In this document: positions 33,820 through 50,239 of the stretch, in pieces
How positions within the stretch are numbered: position 1 is the stretch's first letter
Layout: the number at the start of each line of letters is the position of its first letter
Source of the DNA: Saururus chinensis
Lineage: Eukaryota; Streptophyta; Magnoliopsida; Piperales; Saururaceae
Direction of reading: 5' to 3'
Assembly: GCA_035235625.1 (NCBI GenBank)
Contig: CP141143.1
Coordinates: forward strand, 23,171,092-23,235,091
Length of the DNA: 64,000 bases
Translations under genes and position numbers: made by a program
Notes under the pieces: generated by a model
What the model saw: the letters and a program-made list of their open reading frames with translations, nothing else
Databases searched by the model: none
What the model was told of the DNA's origin: nothing

Positions 33820-34490
33820 CCACTTGAACTTCACTGTAACAACTTTAACCTGTCAAATTATTTGTCTGCCAGACTGCCATATCTGTTTCCAGCGATGGTG
33901 CTTCCCATTTGACTGCTTCCAGCCCGAAAGAAGATTCCTCATCATAAAGATGGCTGGCCACAGTTACTACAAACAAATTTCTGTATCTGGTTTATTCACC
34001 CCTTTTTAAACTCGTGAAGAGCTGAGTACGTCTCATGTTCTACCACGGGCCTTTGTATGTTTTTGGGTGTTGATTGAACTTACGTACATTATAAATTTAA
34101 AATACAACAAATTGAGTAAAATTAGTGCTGGACTTTTGTTACTAGGAGTGATTAGATCACTTACCTTGCCTTTTATGCTTCTTTACTGCTCCTACTTTGG
34201 CTCATGACATATCTTAATTAATATTCTTTGTCTTAAATTAATATCTCCATTTATTTTTTAAAATGAATTAAAAATAAATTTTTTTTAATAAAGCTATTAA
34301 TGAGGGATGGAGGGAGTATTATAACTTTTTTAAGTTAAACTTTATGCTTAAGAGCAAGTAAAAAGGTCATCTTTGCTACATTGTCCAAAATCATATTTCA
34401 AACATTGGAGAGGTCATTGAAAGCACAGCAAAGGGCTCGAAATGCAGTATAACATGAAACCATAGCAACTGGCTGGTAGATTGGTTCAGA
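33820..34490 (+). pseudogene. Decayed duplicate of the lectin 3' flank
   Basis: 'accacgggcctttgtatg' and 'gggtgttgattgaactta' at 34042-34082 match the lectin 3' flank at 25379-25420. 'ttatgcttaagag' and 'catatttcaaacattggaga' at 34345-34415 match 26583-26660. No jacalin coding sequence survives. With 25915-26465 this points to repeated local duplication of the lectin region. Confidence 0.5.
34224..34316. mobile_element. Stowaway-like MITE
   Basis: It lies between TA dinucleotides. The right end reads 'gatggagggag' and the left end 'ttctttgtctta', and the interior contains 'attaatatctcc' and 'agctattaatga', shared with the other elements of this group. Confidence 0.5.
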
Positions 34491-34499
34491 TTGATGACC

Positions 34500-37400
34500 A
34501 CAAATCATTGCGAAGTCCCTTCCTATATATGTCACCGCTACCTCTACTTTGTGTTTCATACTTAAGGAGTTTTTCTTTTTTAATAGCTAGATGACAGTGT
34601 AATTCTTTAGGAGTTCTCCCCTTTAATTTGTATTGTCTCCCTTGGCGGGGTTTTAAGCTTAATAATTTCACTTATCCAAAACAAAAAAACCATTGCGTAG
34701 TCTGGCTTGCACTCAGACGAATCCTTTATTATGGCTGGCTAACACATTGCATATTTGCAATATGTCAATTAATTTCTTTGAGTATAATTGCATGTCCATT
34801 ATTTGATACCATCCATTCAGACTGCTGTATATGTTCATTCACCATAGATAAGCTCTATAACTTCAAACTACTTAGTTAAAATGGTTATGATGCTTGAACA
34901 CCTCATGTTGGTGCAGGCATATATATTAGACTGTGCTCTATCATAAGCCATATACAGTGGATAAACGAGCCACTCCTTATTAGTGATACGACAGACCTAG
35001 AAAAAGTGTAAGATGGCCGTTATTTTCCAAATTAATTACTGATCATTTTTATATGTTTAAGCTGTTTGAAAGCGGATTATGAATATATTTATTTCAACAA
35101 AAACAGACATTTACAAATATACGTCCACGCCTAGCTAGACCCTTGTAGACTTGGATCAACAATGGGCTTGCATTCAGCACGGCTAAATTTTTTATTCCCA
35201 TCTTCTTATTTGTACATATCCATTTCTATAGAGGGAATCCGTACATATGTGCCCATTTTACATGGCTACAAAAGATTGTAAAGTATATGCAGTCCCGAGG
35301 CAGGAATCCTTTGTAGTTAGCCGTGTTCTATCCACGCATTAGAATTTGGAAGGTTCCCAAAGATCTGTAATGAAGCAGGATTTTGACTCAAAATTTTGTA
35401 CCACACTAGCAGACTATTGATTGGACATGCAGTTAAAAAACAACCATTCTTTTGCTGTCTGCATTTGGAAAAACAACCATTCTTCAGTGTCAACGATAAG
35501 AAAGAAAAGGTCCAATGATACTGAGGGTGGATGTAGGCTTTGGTCATCTATCCATTGAATAGACCCGCAAATGCCTACATACCATGCATGGCCTGCTAAA
35601 AATGCACAAATTCTCATGTATCTCTGCCAGTCTCCATCCAACTTGTTGCTTAAATCAGACATGAAGCGATTATATTTCAGAAAAGTTTACCTACTACCTC
35701 ACATGCATTTTAATGAAACAGAGAATGGAATATAGTGCTAGTCATTCTACAATATGAAATGTGGAAAGTGAAACTGTAAATTTTTAGGGTTTTGATCTTG
35801 TTTAAGCGAGAAGATTTTGTGCGACTTTTCTCGTGGGCAGCACCCAAAAAAGATTACCATCGGAGTCCGAACTTTTGCATGTGTTCCTCAGTAGCCAATA
35901 TATGTCTCACCCTTATGATCCATGTCAGGGAGATCTGAAGAAAGAGGTAGCTCATGTTGACATCCATATATAGTCACCAAGATCTATTCCATACGGTGAT
36001 CTTTTAAAGCTGCAAGAATCAAAGCTTACAGCGAAGAAGCTCAAAAGGATAGCAAAATCTTTGAGTCCATTGTCTAGGGTTTAGACCTCCGCTTTATAGA
36101 TCATTGCCCACAGTATACACACCTTTTGAAGATGCTGCGCTTCTTTTGGCCTCACAGCTCAAGCACTACTTTGCATCGCCATATATAATTCCCCCATTTG
36201 AAATTTCTTTCCCGGCTCTTGCCACCCATTTGCCTGACTCCAACATCTCACCTTTTGAGAAACAAAAGGGGCCTACTCACAAAGCACAACTATGATATTT
36301 TTCCATTTTTCTAAGGCACAGTCCCCACCCCATTGTGTGCAACCCAATTTGGCTGTCCATTCTTTTCCAGGCACAAAATCATTTCTTGTTATATGGTGGG
36401 AATACCATTATCGATTCTTATTAGAAATACAGAGTGGAGGAAGGAGCCGATAAAGAACTTCTTCAATGGCACTAATTAAAGAAACAGCTAATCAGGGGGG
36501 GTGAACTCCTCAAAAGCTTTGGGACCCATGTACTACATTCACTCAAAAAGTGCGATTCCATCAAGATTTTGTCTACCAAACGGGTTATCAATATATTTAT
36601 TTCATATCTGAATAGATGCAGTTAATAATAATTACTAGTAATGAATTTATCACAATAAAAATTGCTAGTAATGAGAATAACTTCATCTCGGCATAGATGT
36701 GCAGAAAGAGAATGAAAGTAGTCGAAAAAATTAGTTGAGTTGAATACACATTAGATTCTACAAAGCTTTCATGGAATTTTTTAAAAGAATGTGTTAAATC
36801 ATCTGGAGAGAGAGAGGACATGGGAATGGTCATAGGTTGCATATATAAGAAAGGAGGAGATTTAGCATTACGAGGCACGTAGGCCTATCTTAACAGCATG
36901 AACACGTTGGCATGGGAAAAGATGATTATTCTTATGATTATCCTTAAGCGGCGCACATGGTATCATTAAGTAGGGTTGGCCTATTAGGTTTGGTGACATT
37001 GTAGGCTAGGGATCTTGGTGACCTAAGCTTTCTTCCCCCCTCGGTGACATTTTCTGTAGTTATCTCTAGTTTCCTACTTAAGTGACGCAATATATCTAAT
37101 AAAAAAATTATTTTCCACGCAAAAGGATCAAAATCATTTGTTTTTTAACATGATATTTCAAATGAACGTCTGTATCAGATGGCCTTGTTCCCTCTTCTTT
37201 CATGCTTCCTCCCAACTTGCATAAATGCGTGGTCGCAACTTGTTCTCAACTAGAGCTTTCTTCTGCAGGCCAGTCCAAACATGTTGTCCTTGGTCAAATT
37301 TGGAGGGAGAAATCTTCCAATAAAATCAGATTTTTATATGCTCAATTTGCATGAAGATCCATTTCACGCTTTTATAATTTATCTTTTTTTGTCATTTTCG

Positions 37401-38670
37401 ATATTTCGTAATGACATGGAAGATTCTATTGCAGTATAATGTCTCCCACATTCGATAATAGAACAAGATCTAGGGTCTATCTAGGATATTAATTTAGTTT
37501 TTTTTTTCTCACTACATTGGTTACTCAGCCAACAATTAGTTGATCAGGATATATATGAATACTAGATAAGGGCTAGAAACGTTGTTTGGACGCTATGGCA
37601 TAAGATCCTCAAAGATTATTTCATTTTTCATATATAAATGCTTCTCACATGTTTTTGAGGGCTGCAAGGAAACATGAATGTATTATTCCCAGTCAATGTC
37701 TTATACAAGACTTCTTGTTGAACTTGTCCAAATGTCTGACTGATTTGAAGAACTGCAACTATTTTATAATGCTGATCCTCATGTTTAATTATATACCATG
37801 AACACGAAGGAATAGAAATGCGTGCAATGATGAGACTGGTAATTTTGCCAACTTACAAGTTTAGAACAAGGTTTGGAGCTTGGTTCAAGACCCTACGCTA
37901 ACACTGATCTTAGCGAGAGTGCTGGGGGTACTGGGGGACTCTTGTGGTGGTGAGGGATCTGCCAATCACGAGAGACACAGTACTGGGACGAAAGTGGCCT
38001 TCATAGGATGGGAATACCACCAAGGGAAACCTACTATTCAATTCAATAATTGCAAACAAGTCATGAAAAAAAATGGAAAGCTTGGGTCCAAGACAGGTCA
38101 CCCCAGCCACTTGTCCACAGTACCGTCTATCTCCTGTCATCATGGAGACTCCCCATCTATTTTTTTGTCCGGTTCATACCAAAGAATCATGTAAACGAGG
38201 CCTTCTCTTCGTTTTTCAACTCAGTCCACTCCTTCCGATTTTCTTCTCTGCTGCAGCATGCAGGAAGTTATCTGCCCTGTGAAAAAGTTGTACGCTCTAA
38301 TGAAACAAAATTGGGTCTGTCAAAACAGATAAGATAAAAAGGTAGTATAGATGACTGTAGTTTCCAGTAAGTGTTTACAGAATCTACTTCTGTACTAAGA
38401 ACTGATTCATCGAAATAATACGGAAGAAAATCTAGCAGCGAATCTTGAACTGTATTCTTAACTATGATATGCAAACCTAGACCGGAAAATCCGAAGGTAA
38501 CTATGACAAAGTTCAATAATACCCAATTAGGGTGACAGGGTCAATTGCTTTAGGAAGCATGTCTCCAAAGTGAACATTAAAGGGTCTCATATGCACTCGA
38601 GGGGTTCTTCAAAAGGGGGGCGGTAAACTAAAATAAAGATAAAAGGATATCTATCCTGATTAGGTTATGT
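34500..38670. other. Intergenic region, no gene seen
   Basis: It is AT-rich sequence with scattered ORFs shorter than 110 codons (for example 35317-35662 minus, 36597-36878 minus, 37880-38337 plus). None shows a recognisable domain, consistent exon borders or codon bias. No repeat structure is evident. Confidence 0.5.
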
Positions 38671-38677
38671 GAAGAGC

Positions 38678-38766
38678 CTACATAAGGCTCCGAACATTGT
38701 ACATAGAGAACAAAGCTATCTACTTGCAGCTGTCATCTTATGTACCATGCTCGGAGCCCTATGTAG
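38678..38766. ncRNA. miRNA-precursor-like hairpin (candidate)
   Basis: Arms 38678-38705 and 38739-38766 are 28 nt each and complementary at 25 positions. The spacer of 33 nt can pair further near its base. The size and near-perfect stem resemble a plant miRNA foldback or a very small MITE. I do not recognise the sequence as a known miRNA, and no expression evidence is available here. Confidence 0.3.
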
Positions 38767-38989
38767 TCTGGGCACGGAGTTGGAGTTTGGTTAGGGAAAC
38801 ATTTTTAAAGACAAGAAAAGGGAAACAGCAGCATAGGCAATTGAAATGGGAGGGAGCAGACCGGAGGAGGGGGGTTGGATTTGATTTGAGGTGAAGTGTT
38901 TGTTTCCCTTTCTTGGCGAACGAAAGAGAGCACTTACACCTTGGAATAAGTTTCTATATTAACTTTCATGAAGGACAGAATGAAATGAA

Positions 38990-39060
38990 AGCAAAACCAG
39001 CGTCATCCAAAAAAACAAAAGCAAAACCAGCGTCATCCAAAAAAACAAAAGCAAAACCAG
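38990..39060. repeat. 30-bp tandem repeat, 2.3 copies
   Basis: The unit 'gcaaaaccagcgtcatccaa' plus 'aaaaacaaaa' is repeated exactly and gives a Lys/Pro/Ser-rich ORF (38913-39155). That ORF is not otherwise gene-like. Confidence 0.9.
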
Positions 39061-39299
39061 ACCCACATGCTCTCTCTCTCCCCCCAATACTGTCGCTTGC
39101 CCATGACATTAATTTTTATTTCCGACATTGTGGTTTTCTTTTTGCTTTTTATTAAAAACAAACTTACAAGAAGAACTACTTTGGACTTTTATGGTGCTTT
39201 TCAGCTAAAAGTTTTGCCTAACAAAGTGGTCCCTTGCCTACTAGATTTGTTTTTAAGTAGTTTATTCAAGTGATCGATGTCTATGCTGCCCAATGAAAA

Positions 39300-42250
39300 G
39301 ATGTAGTATATAACTTAATAAGATCTCAAAAGAATGGAAGTTTCTTTTTTTCCTCAAATATTATACTACACAATAATTTAAACTTACTTTCACTCAATTA
39401 TATAATATCTTTAATGTTCCAAGCAAAATCATATGAAAACCAAACCTTTTTTTATCCATGAACATCTCTTTAATTAAACCAAAAGCTAGTGGGGCGCTTT
39501 ACCACTATACTCCTAGTATATCACTCTTACTTGGTTACTACACATCATCACCATCATTTATTTATTTTCTATTGTTATTAATATTTTTATTACTATTTTA
39601 TTGTTATATATTAATATTTTTCTATTTTATTAGATTTATTATTTATTTATTTATTGGTAAGCTTGAGGGACACCCCTTATATAATTAATAAAGTAGGAAA
39701 ATACAAGAGATAAAGAGTCCATGAGAGACAATAAAATATAAGAAAAATGACAACTGCTACCTACCTTTCCAATGCTCGAGCACATGAAAGCCCTTATTGA
39801 GAGCAGTATTCATTGTTCTTACCGTAAAGCTAAATAAAAACTATTCCTTGTTATTTATTACTCCCTCCGTTTTAAAATAAGTGTCTCATTTTTTTTAATG
39901 AGTTAATTTTAGTTTATTTTAAAAAACTAAATGGGACAGTTATTTTAAGACCGAGGGAATATATAGTAATAATACTATATAATACTACTAATATCATCCA
40001 TGCAAAACATTTTTTCAAATGATCATCCATGCAAACAAGGTAGTAATACTAGCTAGATAGTAACCTTAATAAATGCCTGATCTATTTTCCACACCATGTG
40101 CAGTAGTCGTTTGATATTTTAGAGTTCATATTTAAAATATTATATTTCTAAATCGATTGAGATTTATACGATGAGAATACAATGGATTCTATATTATATA
40201 TCTTTAAATCCAATTAAAATTGAAAATAGATTGGTATTCATTAAAGGATTTGATATGTGTGAATGAAAATTATCTAGAGGAGCAGGAGACAGTAGGGAGC
40301 TTTTTTAGCTTTAAATTATTGTATGCCTCAAATTAAACTGGTTCCCACATTATCAAGAGGGTGTGGATTGCCGACCAAGGGGACTGGTGGCAAACATGAG
40401 TATTAATTGATGAAGAGACACGGCCGAAGGTTAGAGACAGGCCCCAAAAGTAATACTCCATTATAGTGCATATTAATTTCTGGTAACTTCATATAGCTCT
40501 GATTAGGCGTTGATATAGTGATGACGAATTTCGTACTGATCATATAACAAATTAAAGAAATGCAAAAAAAACATTGTTTTGCAATAAAAATATTATTAGA
40601 CTATTTATATCATATAAAAGATTCTAGAACTTGTATGCTTAAGTAATTTTTACTGCCTCTGAATTTCAATCATGAATACCTGAATTTGACCTGTTATTTT
40701 TAAACCATGAATGATTAAGCCTAAATTCTAAATCAAGGACTGAAAATATAGAAAGACTAGCGCCAGATTTCAAACTCCTAACGCTTCATTCTAAAATCCA
40801 AAATATATATTTCTTGTCTACAAGGAATTTCTATTGTAGGAAAAAAGGAAAAAGAGATAGGGATTAGATATAGAAGAATAACATTAAACTAAACTACTCA
40901 ATAAGTAAATTTTATTGATCAAAACTTGTTGAATTAGGGTATAGCCTCTACATGCCATATCTTATTATATATAAAGAAAATTGAGTGATGATAGAATTTT
41001 CAAATTCTGCCTATTTTATCTGTGTTTTTTACACTTAATTTTTATTTTTTCTATAATTTATATATTTATACCTTTAAAATATAAGTTTGATTTGGTATGT
41101 GATTTGAGGGTATGTTATTAAGTATTTATTTAAATTCTCTTAGATAGCTTCCACATGTCAACCTAATTTTGGTTGCTAATATGACATGCCCTTTACTTTT
41201 GTTATCATATTAATTTTAATTTTGTAAGGTTATATCTTCTAATCCCAAACTTGGATTCACGAGTTCTTGATATTGTTTGTAAGCTCTTTAAATGAGATTT
41301 TACATGTTTATATTTTTTTCAAATTTTTCATAGGTCCCATGCATATATCACACCTCGATAATATTTTTTTGTATTTTTTTCTATATTACACATGTTATGA
41401 TTCACACATTTTTTATACCATAAGAAAACTCCCGATAAACTCTATGAAATGAGATTTTCCACCAAATTGACAATAAAAATGAATAGCATGCTCATGGCAT
41501 GAAGTGCCTTAATACCATTGTCTTCGTCAGTTTATAAATAAATATTTAGCCTATGAAATTTGAACTTAAGCACAATTGCCTGCTACCAGCATATTTGAGT
41601 TAGTATATAACTTATAATTACATGTATGTGGAGAAGAGATTACCTTATGTCGAGTTTATTAGGAACTAAGACATGAAAGGGGAAGGGAATCCATAGGATA
41701 AAATCCTATCAATTAAGGACCTCTATGTATGAATGATCTATGACCTAATATTTTGCCTATGGAATTTAGGCTTCCAGTTACCTATTAGTATATTTGAATC
41801 GGTATAATACAAAAATTTATCATCACTCTTGGCACTTTATATAGTAATATAATTTATTTTAATTTTTTTAACTAAATTATATTTACACTTATAATGTGTG
41901 TGCATTCAGGTTAATATATATAGACTTTATAACCCTAATCCTATTAGAACTAATAATCCATAATGAGTTTCAATAAAAAACTCTTAATTACTTAATGACT
42001 AAAATATATTTATTAATAATTAAAAAATCTTAATTAAATTGGTGAACCCCAAAGACCCAACCCCTAGGGTGGGCCATAATAATAACCGAGTAACTGCCCT
42101 AAATTAAATGCATTTGAGTACACAATTTGTTGATGAAAACAAAGAAATCATAAATAAGGAAGCTTCTACTAGGGACAAAGTCTGAAGACTCGGAGCTGAC
42201 ACGAAATGGACTTGAATTCATGGTCAGGTTTGAAAAGATTTGTGTTACTA
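39300..42250. other. AT-rich intergenic region
   Basis: No gene is seen. It contains the MITE at 39861-39959 and long AT-rich low-complexity stretches (for example 39540-39660). Confidence 0.5.
39861..39959. mobile_element. Stowaway-like MITE (well preserved)
   Basis: The ends CTCCCTCCGTTTTAAAATAA and (reverse complement) TTCCCTCGGTCTTAAAATAA form long inverted repeats, flanked by TA at 39859-39860 and 39960-39961. At 99 bp with no coding sequence it fits the Tc1/mariner-derived Stowaway class. Confidence 0.8.
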
Positions 42251-42815
42251 GGTTAGGTGCATGATTTTATTTTTAAAAGCTATTTCTTAAGCATGTCGAC
42301 CACCCACATCACTGAGTCAATTACAGTTACAAGTCAAGGATATATGTGTACAGCTTCCTTGAATCTGCCCAAAAATACAGCCTTGAATCTGCCCAAAAGC
42401 TCATACTTTTCTCGCTTTGAAGTCTCACTTTCACCTGAAAATTGGCCTTTGGGGACCACTAGCAATAGGCTGCTTGTGTCACTATTACTCACTGTGCAGA
42501 ATTAAACAAGAAAATGCTTCAGCGACGTCAAACTTTATACGTGATGAAGTTATTTCATAAGGCAAACACTGTTGATTGGTGGGCCTAAAAAATAAGCCCC
42601 ACCAAATAAAGTAGCTTCATCACATATAAACCTCCACGTCAGTGTAACAATACTCTTTAAGACAAGTGAAATCTTCGGGAAAATTGTGTCCATGCAATCT
42701 AGCACAATTTTCTTAAAAGACAGATGGGCCATTTGGTTAGACTGACCTTTTGCTCTCCCAGGGAACTCCCCACATGGTATGACACAGCTTGAGCTGGCCG
42801 ATTTGATGAGCCTCA

Positions 42816-42818
<3 letters not shown>

Positions 42819-42882
<64 letters not shown>
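42819..42882. repeat. (AT)n microsatellite
   Basis: About 32 AT units are interrupted once by 'ct'. The Ile/Tyr repeat ORFs on both strands derive from it. Confidence 0.95.
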
Positions 42883-42884
<2 letters not shown>

Positions 42885-43670
42885 ATGTTATGCAAGCAAT
42901 TGCATCGGTAGTAGTTGAAGTCTTGAACATATCTCCCATAGGTCCTTTTCCCCTTAAAACTTTCCCGTATATGTGGTGGGCAATGGAGGAGTACGTTCAT
43001 GGCTTGTTGGGATTGGGATTCATCGTTCCTGCTCTTGATTGTACATAAATACCATATGTCGGTGTGAGGTGGAGACATCACCAAAGTTTGGCCTTAATGG
43101 GGTTGAAAGGGAAGTATCCTCCTCAGTTCCTGTCTGCTAGCTTGAATGGACCGAGGTGGTGGTGAGAGCTCTACGATGTGACTTCTTATTTGTGGCTTGA
43201 AACAAATCATTTTTTAGTATGTTGAGATCAAATTGTTCACTACCTTATGGAAAAACAAAAGGGCCAACTAAACTCAGTACATCAATATACAATGTCGGTG
43301 AGGTGGTGTTCTTACATATAGAGGCTCATTGAGGTTAATTTCATGTCGATAGGAGAAATGGGTAATACAACGATGTAGATCTAAATTGATGAGTAGAAAT
43401 TAATGACAGAAACTGTCATTTTAAATTAAGAAGTGATCAAACATTAAAGTTAACACCTTAATAGCATGCTTAAAACTAATTAAGGGGGTGTTGGTGGGAT
43501 GACTCTTACAGTGACATACCTGGTGCGTAGCGGTTGGATTTATCCTCAGTAAACTGGCCGGAGGGATTTGACGCAAAGAAACTAAGAGGCCATTGCCTTG
43601 GTCCTTATCCTAGAACCCAAACAGCCCTTGTTAACAAAAGCAATAACACGCTTAAAACCTAATCGAATTT

Positions 43671-43743
43671 CTCCCTTTGTCCTATTTGGTTTTTATAAAA
43701 TGAACTAATTTTAAATAGAACTATTAATGAGTGACAGAGGGAA
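43671..43743. mobile_element. Short Stowaway-like MITE
   Basis: The left end is CTCCCTTTGTCC and the right end GACAGAGGGAA, with an interior 'aactattaatgag' shared with related elements nearby. Confidence 0.5.
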
Positions 43744-44785
43744 TACACAAAGATATTGTTTTAATCTTTGAAATGACGACTTGGATATTTTACTGGAATG
43801 CTGAGAGGGAAACACCCTCTCCATCCCATATTAATAGCTAGAAAAAATAGTTATTGAATAGTGATACCCACATTTAAGAGAAGGAAAAATAAGCTTAAGA
43901 TAATTTTTTTTAAGTTTCTAACCACTTAAATTGAATAAAAGAGAGCTATTAATATTGAATAAATTTTTTTCTTAAATAAAACTATTAATTTAAGACAGAA
44001 AAATATAAAAAATTATGTATCCTAAATAAATATATAGGACGAGTAAGGGATCAAGTTAAAAGATTCAAACATTTTGGGGGAAAAGTGAATCGTACAAGGA
44101 GGCCGTACGTGATCACTAAATGCCTACAGTTATGAACTTTTACCTGTTTCTCTCTAGTCTCCCCTCAGTAATGCTTGCAGCATTGTAAGCGTTCATATGT
44201 GCGAGCGCACATAGCATTTCATATATTTATCCTCTCTAAAATCCTTTCACAGGAGAAATTTTCTTGAAATAAATTTCTAACCTTTTTGTCTCCGATCCAT
44301 TGAAGTTTCTAACTCTTGATGGCTTTCCCAATATTTATTTACAAAGATTAATTAAATAAAAAAATGTCCGTTAAAGAATTAAACCGTGGAAACCAATAAC
44401 AACAATGATCAACATTGATGGAATTAAACTTTTGAGCAACATCTTGTCATGTCTAAACAGACCTAGGGGCTCTATTTTATGTAGAAGTGTTGGAGCTAAA
44501 TATACACCAGCCACCTTCAGAGGGGCAGGGAAAGAGTCTAAAGGGATTGAGAATGCAAAATATGTTGCTTTAGAGGCCCTAAATGTCATGGTCCTACATG
44601 GAGGGAGAATAATAGTTGTAATTGTCACTTGAATAAAAATGATCATCGTTGTCACTGATTTTGTTCAAATAAATTAATTGTCTTAAAAAATCCTCATCAT
44701 GATTAATGATGAGAAAAGGTCTCTTTGGAGATGAATATATAGTAACCCCACATCCTTTTTTTCTACTTCCTGGTGAAATTTAATA

Positions 44786-44986
44786 CTCCCTCCATTCCAT
44801 ATTCATATTTTGAATTTGAAAAAAATTGTCTCATATCAATTATCCTATTTCATGTTATCTTTCTCATAATAATTAGTGGATGATATAAAAAGGGTTAATA
44901 GGTGGAGTAAAATTAAAGGTTAATTAATTAACATCCTTAAATATCAAAGTTTCTCAAATATGGCCAATAAATATGAGATAGAGTAA
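44786..44986. mobile_element. MITE-like inverted repeat, about 200 bp
   Basis: The left end is CTCCCTCCATTCCATATTCA after TA. The right end 'aataaatatgagatagagta' is its degraded reverse complement. It is similar to the Stowaway-like group but longer. Confidence 0.4.
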
Positions 44987-46262
44987 GTACCATACAATCT
45001 GATATATTTTTGTCGGACTGAAGACTATTTTGAAGACTATCCCAAAAAACAAATATCTTTGGACACATCCTTAATTTTGTGAAGAGTGACTTTTTGTAAA
45101 AGTTATTCATCCTCTCCTAATAACACTAATATACTTAGACTTCTTATATTAAGTGTCTTATTTAATTTTTAAAATAAATCAATTTTAATATATTAAAATT
45201 AATTTATTTTGAAAAACTAAATAAAATATTTCATATGAAATAGAAAGACTATGAAACTTATATGGTTGAGTAGCAAGATATAGAAATGCCCATTATGTCA
45301 TTGGAGATTAATTTCTCCGCACATTGACACCAAACAAATCTACATATATAATTCTTAAGACATGTCCTTTGCAATGGTATATTTAACCATAATAATTTAC
45401 TAAAATTAATTATTTTTAAATTCTTTAAAGTATCAAATATTTAATATGCACTTAACGCCGCCAAGTGCTATTATAAGGGAAGATTTTGGTGGAATATAAT
45501 AAGGACCGCACGGTTTGCCCGAGGTTACATGAACTTATAAATTAATGTGCCTGAATTAATCAAGATAAGAGAATACAATACAATAATTATGCATGATCAC
45601 ATGGAAATCTACAAGCTTCGATTGGTGGACAATATGGGGCCACAAAATGCTTGAAATGGTGACAGGGGTCCCACTTATGCATTATAACCTATCAATAATT
45701 TTTAATTTTTAACTTACAAAAAGCAAGTGACTGATAAAATAAAATTGTTCATTTAAACCTAAATTAAGGAGAATAATTAAAAATAATAGATACAGTATCT
45801 ATACAGTGGCTCTAGAGGAACAACCTACAAATGTGGCTGACATGAGCTTTTGTAGACAACTAGACATGCCACCATATTTAATTAATCTCTAAAAATTTAT
45901 CCTAAAAATAATTACCATTATAATTAATAGTTTTCTGTTTAGAGTCAAAGTTGGACAGCTCTTGGTCCGGTCTTATTGAAATACTTTTAAGCATGTCAAA
46001 TAAGACCCTTGGACCCCATCGGGCGACCTTATTGCCTAACTATCAACCTTATGTATCTCGTATCACGGAGAAGTTGAGTGTCCTAAGAAGTACAATTAAA
46101 ACTTAATCTTTAATTAATTGGACTAATCTGGTTATTTTAATTAGTTAATGACTTTTATAAGAGTGGAGGTTGGATCGGGGTTAGAAGGTTAGCTGACCCA
46201 CTAGGCTGACCCGGCCCGAGTCGCTTCCCAGGATCTCAACATCCCGTTCCTTATCCTGCACC

Positions 46263-46382
46263 CACGTGAAGCCCCGATCCCAAGGGACCCCACACGGAAT
46301 CCTCCGTATCCGTCCCGGGCCCACAGATCCGGTCCCCACCACATACGTGGCAAGACCAGCCTGGCACGTGAAAATTACGTGG
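46263..46382 (+). promoter_or_regulatory. Cluster of four ACGT-core elements (two G-boxes) upstream of CKX
   Basis: Palindromic CACGTG occurs at 46263-46268 and 46365-46370. TACGTGG-type elements, which resemble ABRE cores, occur at about 46345-46350 and 46377-46382. All lie within about 145 bp upstream of the TATA box. G-boxes and ABREs bind bZIP and bHLH factors in light and abscisic-acid responses. A role here is inference. Confidence 0.5.
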
Positions 46383-46408
46383 CTCCAACCTCCGAAGCCC
46401 CCCTGTCC

Positions 46409-46416
46409 TATAAATT
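46409..46416 (+). promoter_or_regulatory. TATA box of CKX
   Basis: TATAAATT lies 94 nt before the CKX start codon, which would give a leader of roughly 60-70 nt. Confidence 0.65.
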
Positions 46417-46509
46417 ACACGCTTGCTCAGGAATTTCTCGACACAACCCGGGAAACTGAATTCCTTCATTTCTCTCCGCCATTTTCCCTCCTGCAGTTTC
46501 TTGAGCAAA

Positions 46510-49944
<3,435 letters not shown>

Positions 49945-50239
49945 TATATCATGCAGTGAAGCAACAAAGGGAACATATGCAAGATTTTCCGATTGTACAT
50001 ATCGAGGAAGGAAGGTGTTTGGGAGTTGATGCACAAAAGTGTCAATGGTGGTGGCTGTGCTGCTGATACTGCATGGAGAACTGGACTGCATGTACCATGG
50101 ACATGAGAGCCTAGATAGGAATATGATAGGTTAGAAAATATGATTATTTGTATTCGTATGTTGTACTGATGAGCTTACTGTGTTAAGTATTAGTCCAGTG
50201 CAAAAGAATAAAATAATAGTGGCTTACAGATTAGTGAGG

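Larger units (their letters stand above)
43050..46230. other. Intergenic region upstream of CKX
   Basis: It is AT-rich, with MITE remnants at 43671-43743, about 43811-44000 and about 44786-44986. The overlapping ORFs at 44371-44655 (minus) and 44405-44632 (plus) mirror each other and show no domain. No gene is supported. Confidence 0.5.

Noticed and set aside
35317..35662. Minus-strand ORFs of 76-82 aa
   Set aside because: The hydrophobic and tryptophan content drew attention, but there is a small internal duplication, no family match I can name and no gene structure.
44371..44655. Overlapping sense and antisense ORFs of 75-94 aa
   Set aside because: No domain, no splice context and no repeat copy give support to either strand.
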